7,140 nucleotides of DNA from DATAMF01 sp964472565 (GCA_964472565.1 CAYYNB010000243.1:1-7140); one strand, 5' to 3'. Shown: positions 1-5,596, numbered from the stretch's first letter. The notes: generated by a model from the letters alone, not told the origin. Translations and numbers: made by a program.

Positions 1-111
1 GCCGCACGGGGCGACGTTGTGGCGGTTTGAGGGGTGATCAGGGACACAGCTTCCCTTTCGTGAAGTGTATGTGGATACCGTCCCGAATCACTTGTTCAGG
101 CTTTATCCGGT
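1..111. other. Left-edge stretch with no supported gene
   Basis: No complete gene is visible before the end of the minus-strand PIN-like gene. Reading plus from base 1, two frames stay open for a few codons: frame 1 gives AARGDVVAV and a TGA at 28-30, and frame 2 gives PHGATLWRFEG and a TGA at 35-37. Either could be the tail of a gene entering from the left and converging on the PIN-like gene, but ten residues are too few to decide. I see no convincing terminator for the minus-strand cassette here; the best stem is only a 4-bp GGGA/TCCC pair. Confidence 0.3.
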
Positions 112-657
112 TCACTCCCGAAGATGGTCGCCTTCCCTGTTTTTCAAGAACTCGGAAAATGTATCATGGGGCAGCTTGCGACCGCGATCCAACATGTTGC
201 GCCAGATCACGTTTCCTTGACCTTCACTAATCATATGCTGTTCGAGAGCCTCGGCCATGATATCGGCACTGGTGCGATATTGCAGACAATACAGCCGAAC
301 ATAGGGAAGAATATCACGCAGATTGTTGCTGCCCAGGATACCGTTGTATTGTCTGGTCAGGGTGATTGCGGCGGCTTCGCCTCTGCCGATGATCTTATAG
401 CCCTTGTCGGGTTTGGTTATCAGTTTAAAATATAAATCCCCCTCCACTGTTCCGGCGGTGATTTGATAGAGTATTACCTTTCCGGCTTTCCTCAATGAAT
501 CCACCGTGCTTTTCAAAAAATATACTTTTTTCAACTCATCGTAGACTGGCTGGGGTATACCGATGCGACCGGCGTACAGGCGGAGAACAAGGTTCTCATG
601 CCCGACCACCAGAAACGTCTAAAGGCAGTCTGTATCCAGGAATAACGGCTCAGTCAT
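112..657 (-). pseudogene. PIN-like (putative nuclease) protein gene interrupted by TAG at codon 13
   Basis: The natural start appears to be the ATG at 657-655. It has GGGAG four bases upstream and overlaps the end of the ImmA-type gene by 8 bases. From it the protein reads MTEPLFLDTDCL, then TAG (621-619), then TFLVVGHENLVLRLYAGRIGIPQPVYDELKK and on to a TGA at 114-112. The LFLDTD start, the PxPVYDEL stretch, GRGEAAAI and NNLRDI match a PIN-like family often found next to Xre/ImmA-type genes; this is recognised from memory, not by search. PIN domains are metal-dependent RNases with acidic active-site residues, the first in the N-terminal LDTD strand. Reinitiation at GTG 609 would give 165 residues (112-609) lacking those Asp residues, so activity is doubtful. 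TCG to TAG is a plausible single change. The rest of the frame is intact, so the loss is recent, or the TAG is read through or a sequencing error. Confidence 0.7.
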
Positions 658-1441
658 ACGTCTCCCGGCTTTCGGCGATCAGGTTGTATACAATGTCGGC
701 CCGGTAGACATCCAACAATAGTTCTTCATATTTACCGGTGGAGACCATTTCACTGTCCCGCAATCGTTCAGCAAGAGCAATATAATTGCCGCTGGAAAAG
801 TATTGCCGGTCTTCTGGCGAGGGAATATACAGTTCGTTACTGAAGCCCAACTTACGCGCCGAGGTAATAATGTCACGCTTTAGCGTGTTTGCGACATCGA
901 GGGAAAGCCAGCCATCTCCGACCAACCGGTATAGTGTGGCTTGACGGCTCATTCGGAAATGCTGTTCGATCCGCACCACATCGGTTGCCGTCATTGACCT
1001 GCGTGTATCCTTATACAGATAATTCTCGATAAAACTGCGCAGTGCATCCTTGGGTGCCAGGAAATAGGAAGCGAAAGCATCCGCATTCCTTTCCTCCTCA
1101 TCCCGACCACCGCCGATCTCGTTGCCGCAGATCACCGTCGAAATATCTTTCTGGACGAATAGATGATACAGCTCGTGCGCCGCCGTGAAACGCTGGCGGC
1201 CCAGGGTCCGCGTGGAGTTGATGGCGATCAGTTGTTCGCCGCCGGGTGTGCGAATACCCATCCCGGAAATTCGCTCAGAGAACGGGTAAAAAACCAGTGT
1301 CAGGTTTTCTTGCGTTTGCAAAATGGCGAAAACATCGATTGGTGAGGATAAATCTTCCCCGAATCGTCTTCGTAGCTCATTCGCCTGATAACTGAGTTCG
1401 TCTGAGGTCAAACGTTCTCCGCTCTTTTTATCCGGCTTCAT
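650..1441 (-). CDS. ImmA/IrrE family metallo-endopeptidase (COG2856/DUF955)
   Basis: This 263-residue protein has the zincin signature HELYH at residues 89-93 (two His ligands and the catalytic Glu90) in the context RFTAAHELYHLFV. A second conserved motif, E117-x-x-A-D-x-F-A followed by SYFLAP, supplies the likely third zinc ligand, Glu117. Family members such as ImmA of ICEBs1 and IrrE of Deinococcus cleave a partner Xre-type repressor and so switch on its target genes; the expected partner here is the repressor encoded just upstream. Residues 10-40 (LSYQANELRRRFG...PIDVFAIL) fit the usual N-terminal helices. The part after residue 130 is a longer C-terminal region of unknown role. The ATG at 1441 lies inside the repressor gene (14-base overlap), with GAGGG nine bases upstream, so translation is probably coupled. 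The 3' end overlaps the PIN-like gene by 8 bases. Confidence 0.9.
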   Translation of the reverse strand: MKPDKKSGERLTSDELSYQANELRRRFGEDLSSPIDVFAILQTQENLTLVFYPFSERISGMGIRTPGGEQLIAINSTRTLGRQRFTAAHELYHLFVQKDISTVICGNEIGGGRDEEERNADAFASYFLAPKDALRSFIENYLYKDTRRSMTATDVVRIEQHFRMSRQATLYRLVGDGWLSLDVANTLKRDIITSARKLGFSNELYIPSPEDRQYFSSGNYIALAERLRDSEMVSTGKYEELLLDVYRADIVYNLIAESRETYD

Positions 1442-1772
1442 GCTGTTTTTCCCTCAGCAGGGTGCTCATCTGATCCAGGTTCAACGCGATGTTCTGGATA
1501 TCGGCGATGGCATTAAGGTCTTCAACCTGCATGTCATCAGCGCGAAATGCGATTTGTAGTGGGGCGGCTGGAACTTCATCATTCATCAAATCGCTTAAGG
1601 ATACGCCGAACAGGCTGCCCAGCCGCTCCAGATGATCGATCTGAAACTGGCGTTCGCCCTTCTCGCATTTCGAAATGGTGCTTTGATCCACTCCCAAAAA
1701 TAGCGCAATTTGCCCTTGGTTCAGGCCGGCCTTTTCCCGCAGTACCCTGACCTTTTGTCCGATTGATATCAT
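1428..1772 (-). CDS. Xre-family transcriptional repressor
   Basis: This 114-residue protein has a Xre/Cro-CI helix-turn-helix at about residues 6-60. VRVLREKAGLNQGQIALFLG is followed by VDQSTISKCEKGER, where the recognition helix carries the typical Q-S-T-I-S-K-x-E-x-G pattern, and then LERLGSLFGVSLSDLM. The C-terminal 45 residues (LQIAFRADDMQVEDLNAIADIQNI...) resemble the tails of regulators that pair with ImmA-type peptidases and may carry dimerisation and cleavage determinants; that is an inference. It is the first gene of the three-gene cassette. The ATG at 1772-1770 is preceded by GGGAGGG with a spacing of 10 bases, which supports this start. It probably represses its own promoter through the inverted repeats at 1816-1856, with derepression by the downstream peptidase. 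A toxin-antitoxin or mobile-element maintenance role is possible, but no integrase or transfer gene is in the window. Confidence 0.92.
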   Translation of the reverse strand: MISIGQKVRVLREKAGLNQGQIALFLGVDQSTISKCEKGERQFQIDHLERLGSLFGVSLSDLMNDEVPAAPLQIAFRADDMQVEDLNAIADIQNIALNLDQMSTLLREKQHEAG

Positions 1773-1801
1773 ACTTAATATACCCTCCCTCGTGGAAACT
1801 T

Positions 1802-1830
1802 ATTATAGCTCGTCGTTGTCATAAATTCAA
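1802..1830 (-). promoter_or_regulatory. Sigma-70-type promoter of the Xre/ImmA/PIN cassette
   Basis: On the minus strand TTGAAT (1830-1825) and a consensus TATAAT (1807-1802) are separated by 17 bases, the optimal spacing. The -10 box lies 29 bases upstream of the repressor start codon, leaving room for a short leader with the GGGAGGG ribosome binding site. The -35 box is embedded in the inverted repeats described separately, as expected for autorepression. Confidence 0.75.
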
Positions 1831-1856
1831 TGATCATTATGTAAAAAATATGACAA
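1816..1856. promoter_or_regulatory. Nested inverted repeats, candidate Xre operator
   Basis: TTGTCATA at 1816-1823 is repeated as its exact complement TATGACAA at 1849-1856, with centres 33 bp apart (about three helical turns). Between them is a perfect 10-bp palindrome, AATGATCATT (1829-1838), which overlaps the -35 box of the cassette promoter. The palindrome is offset about 2.5 bp from the centre of the outer arms. This suits a cooperative or dimeric repressor, with the outer arms and the palindrome as separate sites. The sites are seen; their use by the adjacent Xre protein is inferred. Confidence 0.6.
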
Positions 1857-2088
1857 CTGCAAATATAAATTATGCCCCATGACTAACTCAAAGAAATCAA
1901 CGGCAATCGCTGTCAAAGAAAATCTGCTTCGGCCAATAAAACTTAAACCTCAGATCGGCTGCGGGTAATCAGTAGCCGGGGGAAAATGTTGAATCCATCC
2001 CGTCGTCATCGTCTTTGAGCTGCGTCCAGATTTATGTTCCGCCCGCCCCGCGCTATGGTTTCCAGGGCGGGTGCTGTATACTTTAATC
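1857..2088. other. Divergent intergenic region between the Xre cassette and the LuxR remnant
   Basis: I find no gene here. The left part is AT-rich and holds two copies of TCAAAGAAA (1888-1896 and 1913-1921, 25 bp apart) of unknown meaning. Base composition turns GC-rich from about 1950. A perfect 7-bp inverted repeat, CCCGCCC (2042-2048) and GGGCGGG (2065-2071) with a 16-base loop, lies just before the LuxR remnant. It has no T-run, so it is more likely an operator or leader stem than a terminator. Confidence 0.5.
2077..2088 (+). promoter_or_regulatory. Possible -10 box giving a leaderless transcript
   Basis: TATACT at 2077-2082 is followed by six bases and then the ATG at 2089. No ribosome binding site precedes that ATG. 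A transcript started from this -10 box would begin at or next to the start codon, i.e. leaderless. No good -35 box is seen at the usual distance (TATGGT at 2054 is weak). Confidence 0.35.
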
Positions 2089-2469
2089 ATGGTAGCGCCG
2101 ATCCTGGCCACCAAACTGTACGTTCCCCAGCCGCGGCCCGGTTGTGTGTCGCGGGCGCGTCTGATTGATGGGCTGAACGCAGGCCTGGCGCGGGGCGTCA
2201 AACTGACGCTAGTGTCGGCCTCCGCCGGGTTTGGCAAGACCACCCTGGTCAGCGATTGGGTGGCAACCTGCGGCAGGCCGGTCGGCTGGGTGTCGCTGTA
2301 TGAAGGCGACGGCGCCCCGGCGCAGTTCATCGCCTACCTGATCGCCGCTGGGCGCTCCAACACCGAGATCAGCCAGCGCCTGTTCCTGGCGCTCAGCACG
2401 GTGAAGGGCCACAATTTGCGCATCTTCCAGAAATTGCAGGCGCAGAACCGCACAGACGCTGTGCCCTGA
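2089..2469 (+). pseudogene. LuxR/MalT-type ATP-dependent regulator, internally deleted remnant
   Basis: The 126-residue frame begins APILATKLYVPQPRPGCVSR, the usual N-terminus of large MalT-like LuxR regulators. A Walker A motif, SAGFGKTT, follows at about residues 45-52, and then the WVSLxEGDxxPAQFIAYLIAA region to residue 87. The frame then passes straight into the second half of a GerE/LuxR helix-turn-helix (SNTEISQRLFLALSTVKGH and KLQAQNRTDAV, residues 90-125) and stops. Intact members are about 850-900 residues. Missing are Walker B and the rest of the STAND ATPase, the repeat-rich sensor region, and the first helix of the DNA-binding domain (the LTxRExEVL part). The Asp usual in WVSLDEGD is Tyr here. 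ATG 2089 is preferred to GTG 2071 because family proteins start close to APILATK. A small functional DNA-binding protein cannot be excluded, since the frame is preserved, but a degraded regulator is the simpler reading. It would have controlled the genes just downstream. Confidence 0.75.
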
Positions 2470-2514
2470 TCCTACCCCCACAATCAGTACCCCGATCCGT
2501 ACTTAAGTTGCTAC

Positions 2515-2535
2515 CCGGCAGTACCTGCCTGCCGG
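2515..2535. repeat. Perfect 7-bp inverted repeat upstream of the 84-residue protein gene
   Basis: CCGGCAG (2515-2521) and CTGCCGG (2529-2535) are separated by seven bases. The element abuts the possible -10 hexamer TATATT (2536-2541) and lies 45 bases after the stop codon of the LuxR remnant. With no T-run it is a weak terminator candidate; an operator next to a -10 box is equally possible. Confidence 0.5.
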
Positions 2536-2537
2536 TA

Positions 2538-2570
2538 TATTCATGTTCACAAGGACAGCGAACATGAATA
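2538..2570. promoter_or_regulatory. 11-bp perfect inverted repeat spanning ribosome binding site and start codon
   Basis: TATTCATGTTC (2538-2548) and GAACATGAATA (2560-2570) are exact complements around an 11-base loop. The loop contains the ribosome binding site AAGGA (2551-2555). The right arm contains the ATG (2564-2566) of the 84-residue protein. As RNA, the stem would bury the start codon and present the Shine-Dalgarno bases in the loop. As DNA, it would be a dimer-binding operator overlapping TATATT (2536-2541). If that -10 is real, the left arm is not transcribed and only the DNA reading holds for that transcript; read-through RNA from upstream would form the stem. Confidence 0.65.
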
Positions 2571-2818
2571 CGAACCCAACCCCCGATCTCTATGAAATTC
2601 GCGTAGCCGGTGACCCGTCCCCGCAGTGGAGCGAATGGTTCGCCGGGTTCACCATCACCGCACAGGGTGGGGAGACCTGCCTGAGCGGGCCCGTGGCTGA
2701 CCAGGCGGCGCTGTACGGTCTGCTGAGAAGAGTGCGCGACCTCGGCCTGTCCTTACTGTCGGTCAGCCAGGTGACCCCACCGGCTGAACCATCCCCATCA
2801 ACACCCAACCAGGAGTAG
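2564..2818 (+). CDS. Uncharacterised 84-residue protein of a Chloroflexota LuxR-linked type
   Basis: I know no function for this protein. It starts MNTNPTPDLYEIRVAG, continues PSPQWSEWFAGFTIT, then LSGPVADQAALYGLLRRVRDLGLSLLSV, and ends in a Pro/Ser-rich tail (about residues 68-84). It is soluble, with no signal peptide or membrane segment. The pattern suggests a short beta-alpha fold: a strand, a Trp-rich turn, further strands, then a helix at about residues 43-59. I recall similar small proteins beside LuxR-type regulators and small membrane proteins in Chloroflexota, but no Pfam name. ATG 2564 is chosen because AAGGA lies eight bases upstream and the family begins near PDLYEIRV; ATG 2543 would add MFTRTAN without a good ribosome site. 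The stop lies 5 bases before the DUF6326-type gene, whose AGGAG sits inside the last codons here, so the two are probably co-transcribed and coupled. Confidence 0.75.
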   Translation: MNTNPTPDLYEIRVAGDPSPQWSEWFAGFTITAQGGETCLSGPVADQAALYGLLRRVRDLGLSLLSVSQVTPPAEPSPSTPNQE

Positions 2819-2823
2819 CAAGC

Positions 2824-3240
2824 ATGAGCACCAGCAATACAACCATCAGCGAAGTACCCGCAAAGCTGTCCACACTGTGGATCTTTGTGACCCTCAACAT
2901 TCTGTCCGCCGACATCATCGGCTTCATCGAACCTGGCACGCTTGAGCGCATCATCAACGACGAAACCGGCTTTGAGATCACCCCGGTGATGATCGCGGCC
3001 TTCAGCCTGTTTCAGGCCATCCCCACCGCCATGATCGTTGCAGCGCGCTGGCTGCCGCGCGGCATCAACCGCGTGCTGAACATCGTCGCCGGCCTGTTGA
3101 CGCTGGTGTACGTGCTGGGCGGCGGCAACTGGCAGAGCACCAGTTATTACGTCTTCAGCGCGCTCGAGGTGATCGGTATGCTGGCCATCGTCTGGCTGGC
3201 GATCACGTGGCGCAATCGTGATGTGCAGGCAGTTCAATAA
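2824..3240 (+). CDS. DUF6326-type small integral membrane protein
   Basis: This 138-residue protein probably has four membrane segments: about residues 16-36 (LSTLWIFVTLNILSADIIGF), 54-74 (TPVMIAAFSLFQAIPTAMIV), 83-101 (NRVLNIVAGLLTLVYVLGG) and 107-127 (YYVFSALEVIGMLAIVWLAI). The LSTLWIFVTLNIL...DIIGFIEPGTLE opening, the A-I-P-T-A-M-I middle and the RxLNI loop fit the DUF6326 pattern as I remember it. No catalytic residues are evident and the function of the family is unknown. ATG 2824 has AGGAG (2811-2815) at a spacing of eight. It is the middle gene of a plus-strand set with the 84-residue protein and the DUF4386-type protein. A role at the membrane together with the latter is inferred from position only. 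Confidence 0.75.
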   Translation: MSTSNTTISEVPAKLSTLWIFVTLNILSADIIGFIEPGTLERIINDETGFEITPVMIAAFSLFQAIPTAMIVAARWLPRGINRVLNIVAGLLTLVYVLGGGNWQSTSYYVFSALEVIGMLAIVWLAITWRNRDVQAVQ

Positions 3241-3263
3241 TCAAGAATCAAGAGGAGCGAAAC

Positions 3264-3926
3264 GTGAAAACCAATCTGCAGAAATCCGCCGGCATTGCCG
3301 CGCTGTACATGGCCGCTGCGCATCTGACCGGCATCATCATCTTCATCGCCATATTGAATTATCCGGCCATCATTGACCCTGCGCAGAAGCTGGCGGTCAA
3401 CATGGAGCAGCAAAACGTGGTGTTCATCACCAACCTGCTAATGTACGTCATCTTTGGCTTCGCGCTGATCGTCCTGTCGCTGGGGTTGTACGAACGGCTT
3501 AAGGAAGGCGCACTGGCGTTGATGCAGGCAGCCGTGGCGGTTGGCATCATCTGGGCCGGCTCGTTGATCGCCAGCGGCATGGTGGCAAACGCCGGTCTGG
3601 CCGCTGTGGCGCCCACGTACGCCAGCGACCCGGCGCAGGCCGTGCAGACGTGGCAGGGCATCGAAGCCGTGGCAAACGGGCTGGGCAACGCCAATGGTGA
3701 AATTCTGGGCGGCCCGCTGACGCTGCTGATCAGCCTGGCCGGGCTGCGCAGCAACCGGTTGCCAAAGGCGCTGAACATCCTGGGCGTGGTGGTGGGGCTG
3801 GTGGGGATCGTGTCCATCATCCCGGCCTCCAGCAGCCTGACCGCCATCTTTGGCATCAATCAGATCATCTGGTTCATCTGGCTGGGCGTTGTGCTGCTGC
3901 GCGGCACGCGCCAGCCGGCTGCCTGA
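3264..3926 (+). CDS. DUF4386-type integral membrane protein
   Basis: This 220-residue hydrophobic protein has about six membrane segments: residues 10-30 (AALYMAAAHLTGIIIFIAI), 52-74 (VFITNLLMYVIFGFALIVLSLG), 85-110 (LMQAAVAVGIIWAGSLIASG), 148-163 (GGPLTLLISLAG), 171-190 (NILGVVVGLVGIVSIIPAS) and 196-214 (INQIIWFIWLGVVLL). The order of segments, the LGLYERLKE loop after the second segment, and the RLPKALNILGVVVGLVGI and IWFIWLGVVLLR ends fit DUF4386, a membrane family of unknown function. The start is GTG at 3264 with AGAGGAG six bases upstream; no better ATG lies nearby. It follows the DUF6326-type gene by 23 bases and is followed by the terminator at 3985-4016, so it closes the operon. A small 6-bp stem, GCCTGA/TCAGGC, brackets its stop codon (3921-3940). 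Confidence 0.8.
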   Translation: MKTNLQKSAGIAALYMAAAHLTGIIIFIAILNYPAIIDPAQKLAVNMEQQNVVFITNLLMYVIFGFALIVLSLGLYERLKEGALALMQAAVAVGIIWAGSLIASGMVANAGLAAVAPTYASDPAQAVQTWQGIEAVANGLGNANGEILGGPLTLLISLAGLRSNRLPKALNILGVVVGLVGIVSIIPASSSLTAIFGINQIIWFIWLGVVLLRGTRQPAA

Positions 3927-3927
3927 G

Positions 3928-4018
3928 GAGTACATCAGGCTGTTTTCATTGGTGCTGAACCAGACCAATCATAGTCAGAATCATGACCACAGATGCACTC
4001 CGCACCTGTGGTCTTTCC
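3928..4018 (+). repeat. 91-base terminator-bearing repeat, copy A
   Basis: This segment aligns without gaps to 5763-5853, with 67 of 91 positions identical by hand count. It begins two bases after the stop codon of the DUF4386-type gene and ends in the hairpin at 3985-4016. The best conserved blocks are CATC-GGCTGTT-TCATTGG-GCTGA near the left end and the CTGTGGTCTTT arm at the right end. It looks like a conserved 3' untranslated element rather than a transposon: no target duplications or ORF are seen. Confidence 0.7.
3985..4016 (+). terminator. Rho-independent-type terminator after the DUF4386-type gene
   Basis: GACCACAG (3985-3992) pairs exactly with CTGTGGTC (4006-4013). The stem continues after one A/C mismatch with TGC/GCA and closes on a five-base ACTCC loop. 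TTT and a mixed TTTCCTATT tract follow. The T-run is short, so efficiency may be moderate. It separates the plus-strand membrane-protein operon from the convergent flavin reductase gene. It looks unidirectional, since no T-run follows on the minus strand. Confidence 0.7.
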
Positions 4019-4037
4019 TATTATGTTTGAAGAATAA

Positions 4038-4595
4038 TCACTGGGTGGTCTGGTAACCTTCTCCGATGCGCTCGCCCAGGCGGTAGTAATAATTGTCCAG
4101 ACCGTAGAGGATGGGGTTCAGCCGGGCGGTGTCGACAACCATATGTTCATTGGCTGTGTCCACCAGAACATCTTCATCTACATGTGTTTCGATTATCTCT
4201 CCAATAAACCCCTGGCGGTGCTGCACCGCAAACTCATTGATCACCCTGCATTCTAGATTGAGCGGGCATTCTTGTATCAAAGGGGCACCTGTCTCGCCGG
4301 TGATGACTGTGAAGAGCGTAGCTTTGTCGCTGTTCCAGCCGCTGAGCACGCCGCACTGATCCACCCTTTGCACCAGGCCAGCCGGTGGGACGTTGATCGA
4401 AAAAAATCCGTTCTGGCGGATCCCGGCGGTGGAGCAAAAGCGGGTGTGTAGCGAAATATAAATCAATGGCGGGCGAACGCCCATAATGGCGACATCACCC
4501 ACGGTGGTGAAGTTGGCTTTGCCGTCAAGTAGTGTACCCACCAGCACGATCGGGGAAGGGGCGAACAGCTGTACAGCACCGCAGGTTTTCTTCAT
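4038..4595 (-). CDS. Flavin reductase family protein (FMN-binding split barrel)
   Basis: This 185-residue protein contains the flavin-reductase-like split-barrel domain: PSPIVLVGTLLDGKANFTTVGDVAIMGVRPP (residues 13-43), ISLHTRFCSTAGIRQNGFFSINVP (47-70) and a C-terminal strand region GFIGEIIETHVDEDVLVDTANEH (129-151). Members bind FMN and act as NAD(P)H:flavin oxidoreductases, flavoredoxins or related electron carriers in the cytoplasm; which of these applies is not visible. The length is typical of the flavoredoxin branch. ATG 4595 overlaps the TGA of the upstream glycosyltransferase-like gene (ATGA, 4-base overlap), and GGAG sits seven bases upstream, so translation is probably coupled. It converges with the DUF4386 operon, with only the terminator between them. 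A functional link with the nitroreductase across the divergent region, both being flavoproteins, is possible but unproven. Confidence 0.88.
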   Translation of the reverse strand: MKKTCGAVQLFAPSPIVLVGTLLDGKANFTTVGDVAIMGVRPPLIYISLHTRFCSTAGIRQNGFFSINVPPAGLVQRVDQCGVLSGWNSDKATLFTVITGETGAPLIQECPLNLECRVINEFAVQHRQGFIGEIIETHVDEDVLVDTANEHMVVDTARLNPILYGLDNYYYRLGERIGEGYQTTQ

Positions 4596-5533
4596 CCACC
4601 AGCTCCAGGTGCCAGATCACCCATGTGCTCTTTCATCCAGCCCAGCAGAGGCTCCTGTACCTGTGGCATCTGACTCCAGTCGAATCCCTTGAGCAGGGCC
4701 AATTCGTCGTAACGGCAGGTGATGGCGTGATTCAGCACGCCCAGGCGTTTGTGGGCGGGAATCTTGTGATGCAGGTGCAGGGGATAGTTGAACCCCTTGG
4801 GGAGGCACTGGAATTCATGCGGTTCGAGCGCAGTCAGGAGCACTCCGGCCAGAATCGCCTGATGAATAAACAGGCTGTAGATCGGATCGGTTGAATAGAA
4901 TTGTTCGTAGTGCGGCAGAAAAACCAGACGGGCGATTGCATCCCGCCATGCACTGAACAGGCCGCGTTCAGGGCGAACACATAACAGCCCGGCATTAAAA
5001 TACGCCCTGATCTGGCGTCCGTCGACTGGCGTTTCGACAGGGAATATGCGGGTTTCGGGTACATTGCAATCCGAATAGATGTGCTGCCAGAAGGCGTCTG
5101 CACCACTCTCCCACGCAGAACCGATTAATTTGTGCATCACCGGAACGTAACCGCACGATTTTCCCGTGCCAGGGAGGAGTCCATGCGGTTCCTGCAGGAA
5201 AAGCGTGTCTGGATCGAGAAAGACCAGCCATTCGGCTTTACCTGCCAGGCTGGCTTCAACCTGGGCGGCTGCCCATGTTTTGGCTACCAGCGGGATGCGG
5301 GGAATTTCCCCATCCAGCCCGTAGACCGACAGTTCGACCCCCAGACGTTCCAGTTTCATTCTTGTTTGGGAACTGATGCCATCAAGACCACCCCGGCAGC
5401 AAGCCACCAGGGGGCAGCGTGAATATTCGCCGCCAAATTCGCGTAAGCTTTCCGCCAGCCAGAGCGTTTCCTGCTCGTCATCCTGCGGATACAGCAGTGT
5501 ACAGAAAACAACGGTGTCCAACGCAGCCTCCAT
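4592..5533 (-). CDS. GT-A-fold glycosyltransferase-like protein
   Basis: This 313-residue protein has the hallmark of nucleotide-sugar transferases: a hydrophobic strand ending in a DxD motif, EWLVFLDPDTLFL, with Asp107 and Asp109 as likely metal/nucleotide-sugar ligands. Supporting features are the N-terminal strand TVVFCTLLYP, where the nucleotide would bind, RIPLVAKTWAAAQVE before the DxD, RAYFNAGLLCVRPERGLF (residues 176-193, like the acceptor-side NAG segment of GT8-type enzymes), HQAILAGVLL (224-233) and LPKGFNYPLHLHH (244-256). The overall order resembles the GT8/GT-A group, but the sugar, acceptor and exact family are not visible. No signal peptide or membrane anchor is seen. ATG 5533 is the only sensible start (in-frame TGA upstream at about 5587), yet it has no clear ribosome binding site. 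It overlaps the flavin reductase gene by 4 bases, an unusual pairing. Confidence 0.65.
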   Translation of the reverse strand: MEAALDTVVFCTLLYPQDDEQETLWLAESLREFGGEYSRCPLVACCRGGLDGISSQTRMKLERLGVELSVYGLDGEIPRIPLVAKTWAAAQVEASLAGKAEWLVFLDPDTLFLQEPHGLLPGTGKSCGYVPVMHKLIGSAWESGADAFWQHIYSDCNVPETRIFPVETPVDGRQIRAYFNAGLLCVRPERGLFSAWRDAIARLVFLPHYEQFYSTDPIYSLFIHQAILAGVLLTALEPHEFQCLPKGFNYPLHLHHKIPAHKRLGVLNHAITCRYDELALLKGFDWSQMPQVQEPLLGWMKEHMGDLAPGAGG

Positions 5534-5596
5534 GGTGGTGATTTTGCACGGATTTTTGGGAACAAGGCTGATTAGAGTGTATCACGGATGCGGAGA

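Noticed and set aside
112..609. Treating the 165-residue frame from GTG 609 as an intact PIN-like gene
   Set aside because: GTG 609 has no ribosome binding site, and the family N-terminus LFLDTD lies in frame just upstream behind a TAG, so a broken gene is the better call.
2071..2088. GTG at 2071 as the start of the LuxR remnant
   Set aside because: It adds MLYTLI, which overlaps the TATACT box and the GGGCGGG arm. Family members begin close to APILATK, so ATG 2089 fits better.
1950..2330. Minus-strand frame of 126 codons across the LuxR remnant
   Set aside because: It has Pro/Ser/Arg-rich low-information sequence and overlaps a recognisable family on the other strand.
2543..2563. ATG 2543 as the start of the 84-residue protein
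   Set aside because: It has no ribosome binding site at a suitable distance, and the extra MFTRTAN is simply the translated left arm and loop of the inverted repeat.
2590..3237. Long minus-strand frame opposite the 84-residue and DUF6326-type genes
   Set aside because: Its His/Asp/Gln-rich composition is typical of an antisense shadow of GC-rich coding sequence, and it has no recognisable domain.
3359..3968. Two minus-strand frames opposite the DUF4386-type gene
   Set aside because: They are shadows of a clearly real membrane protein; one reads across the terminator region and neither shows a family motif.
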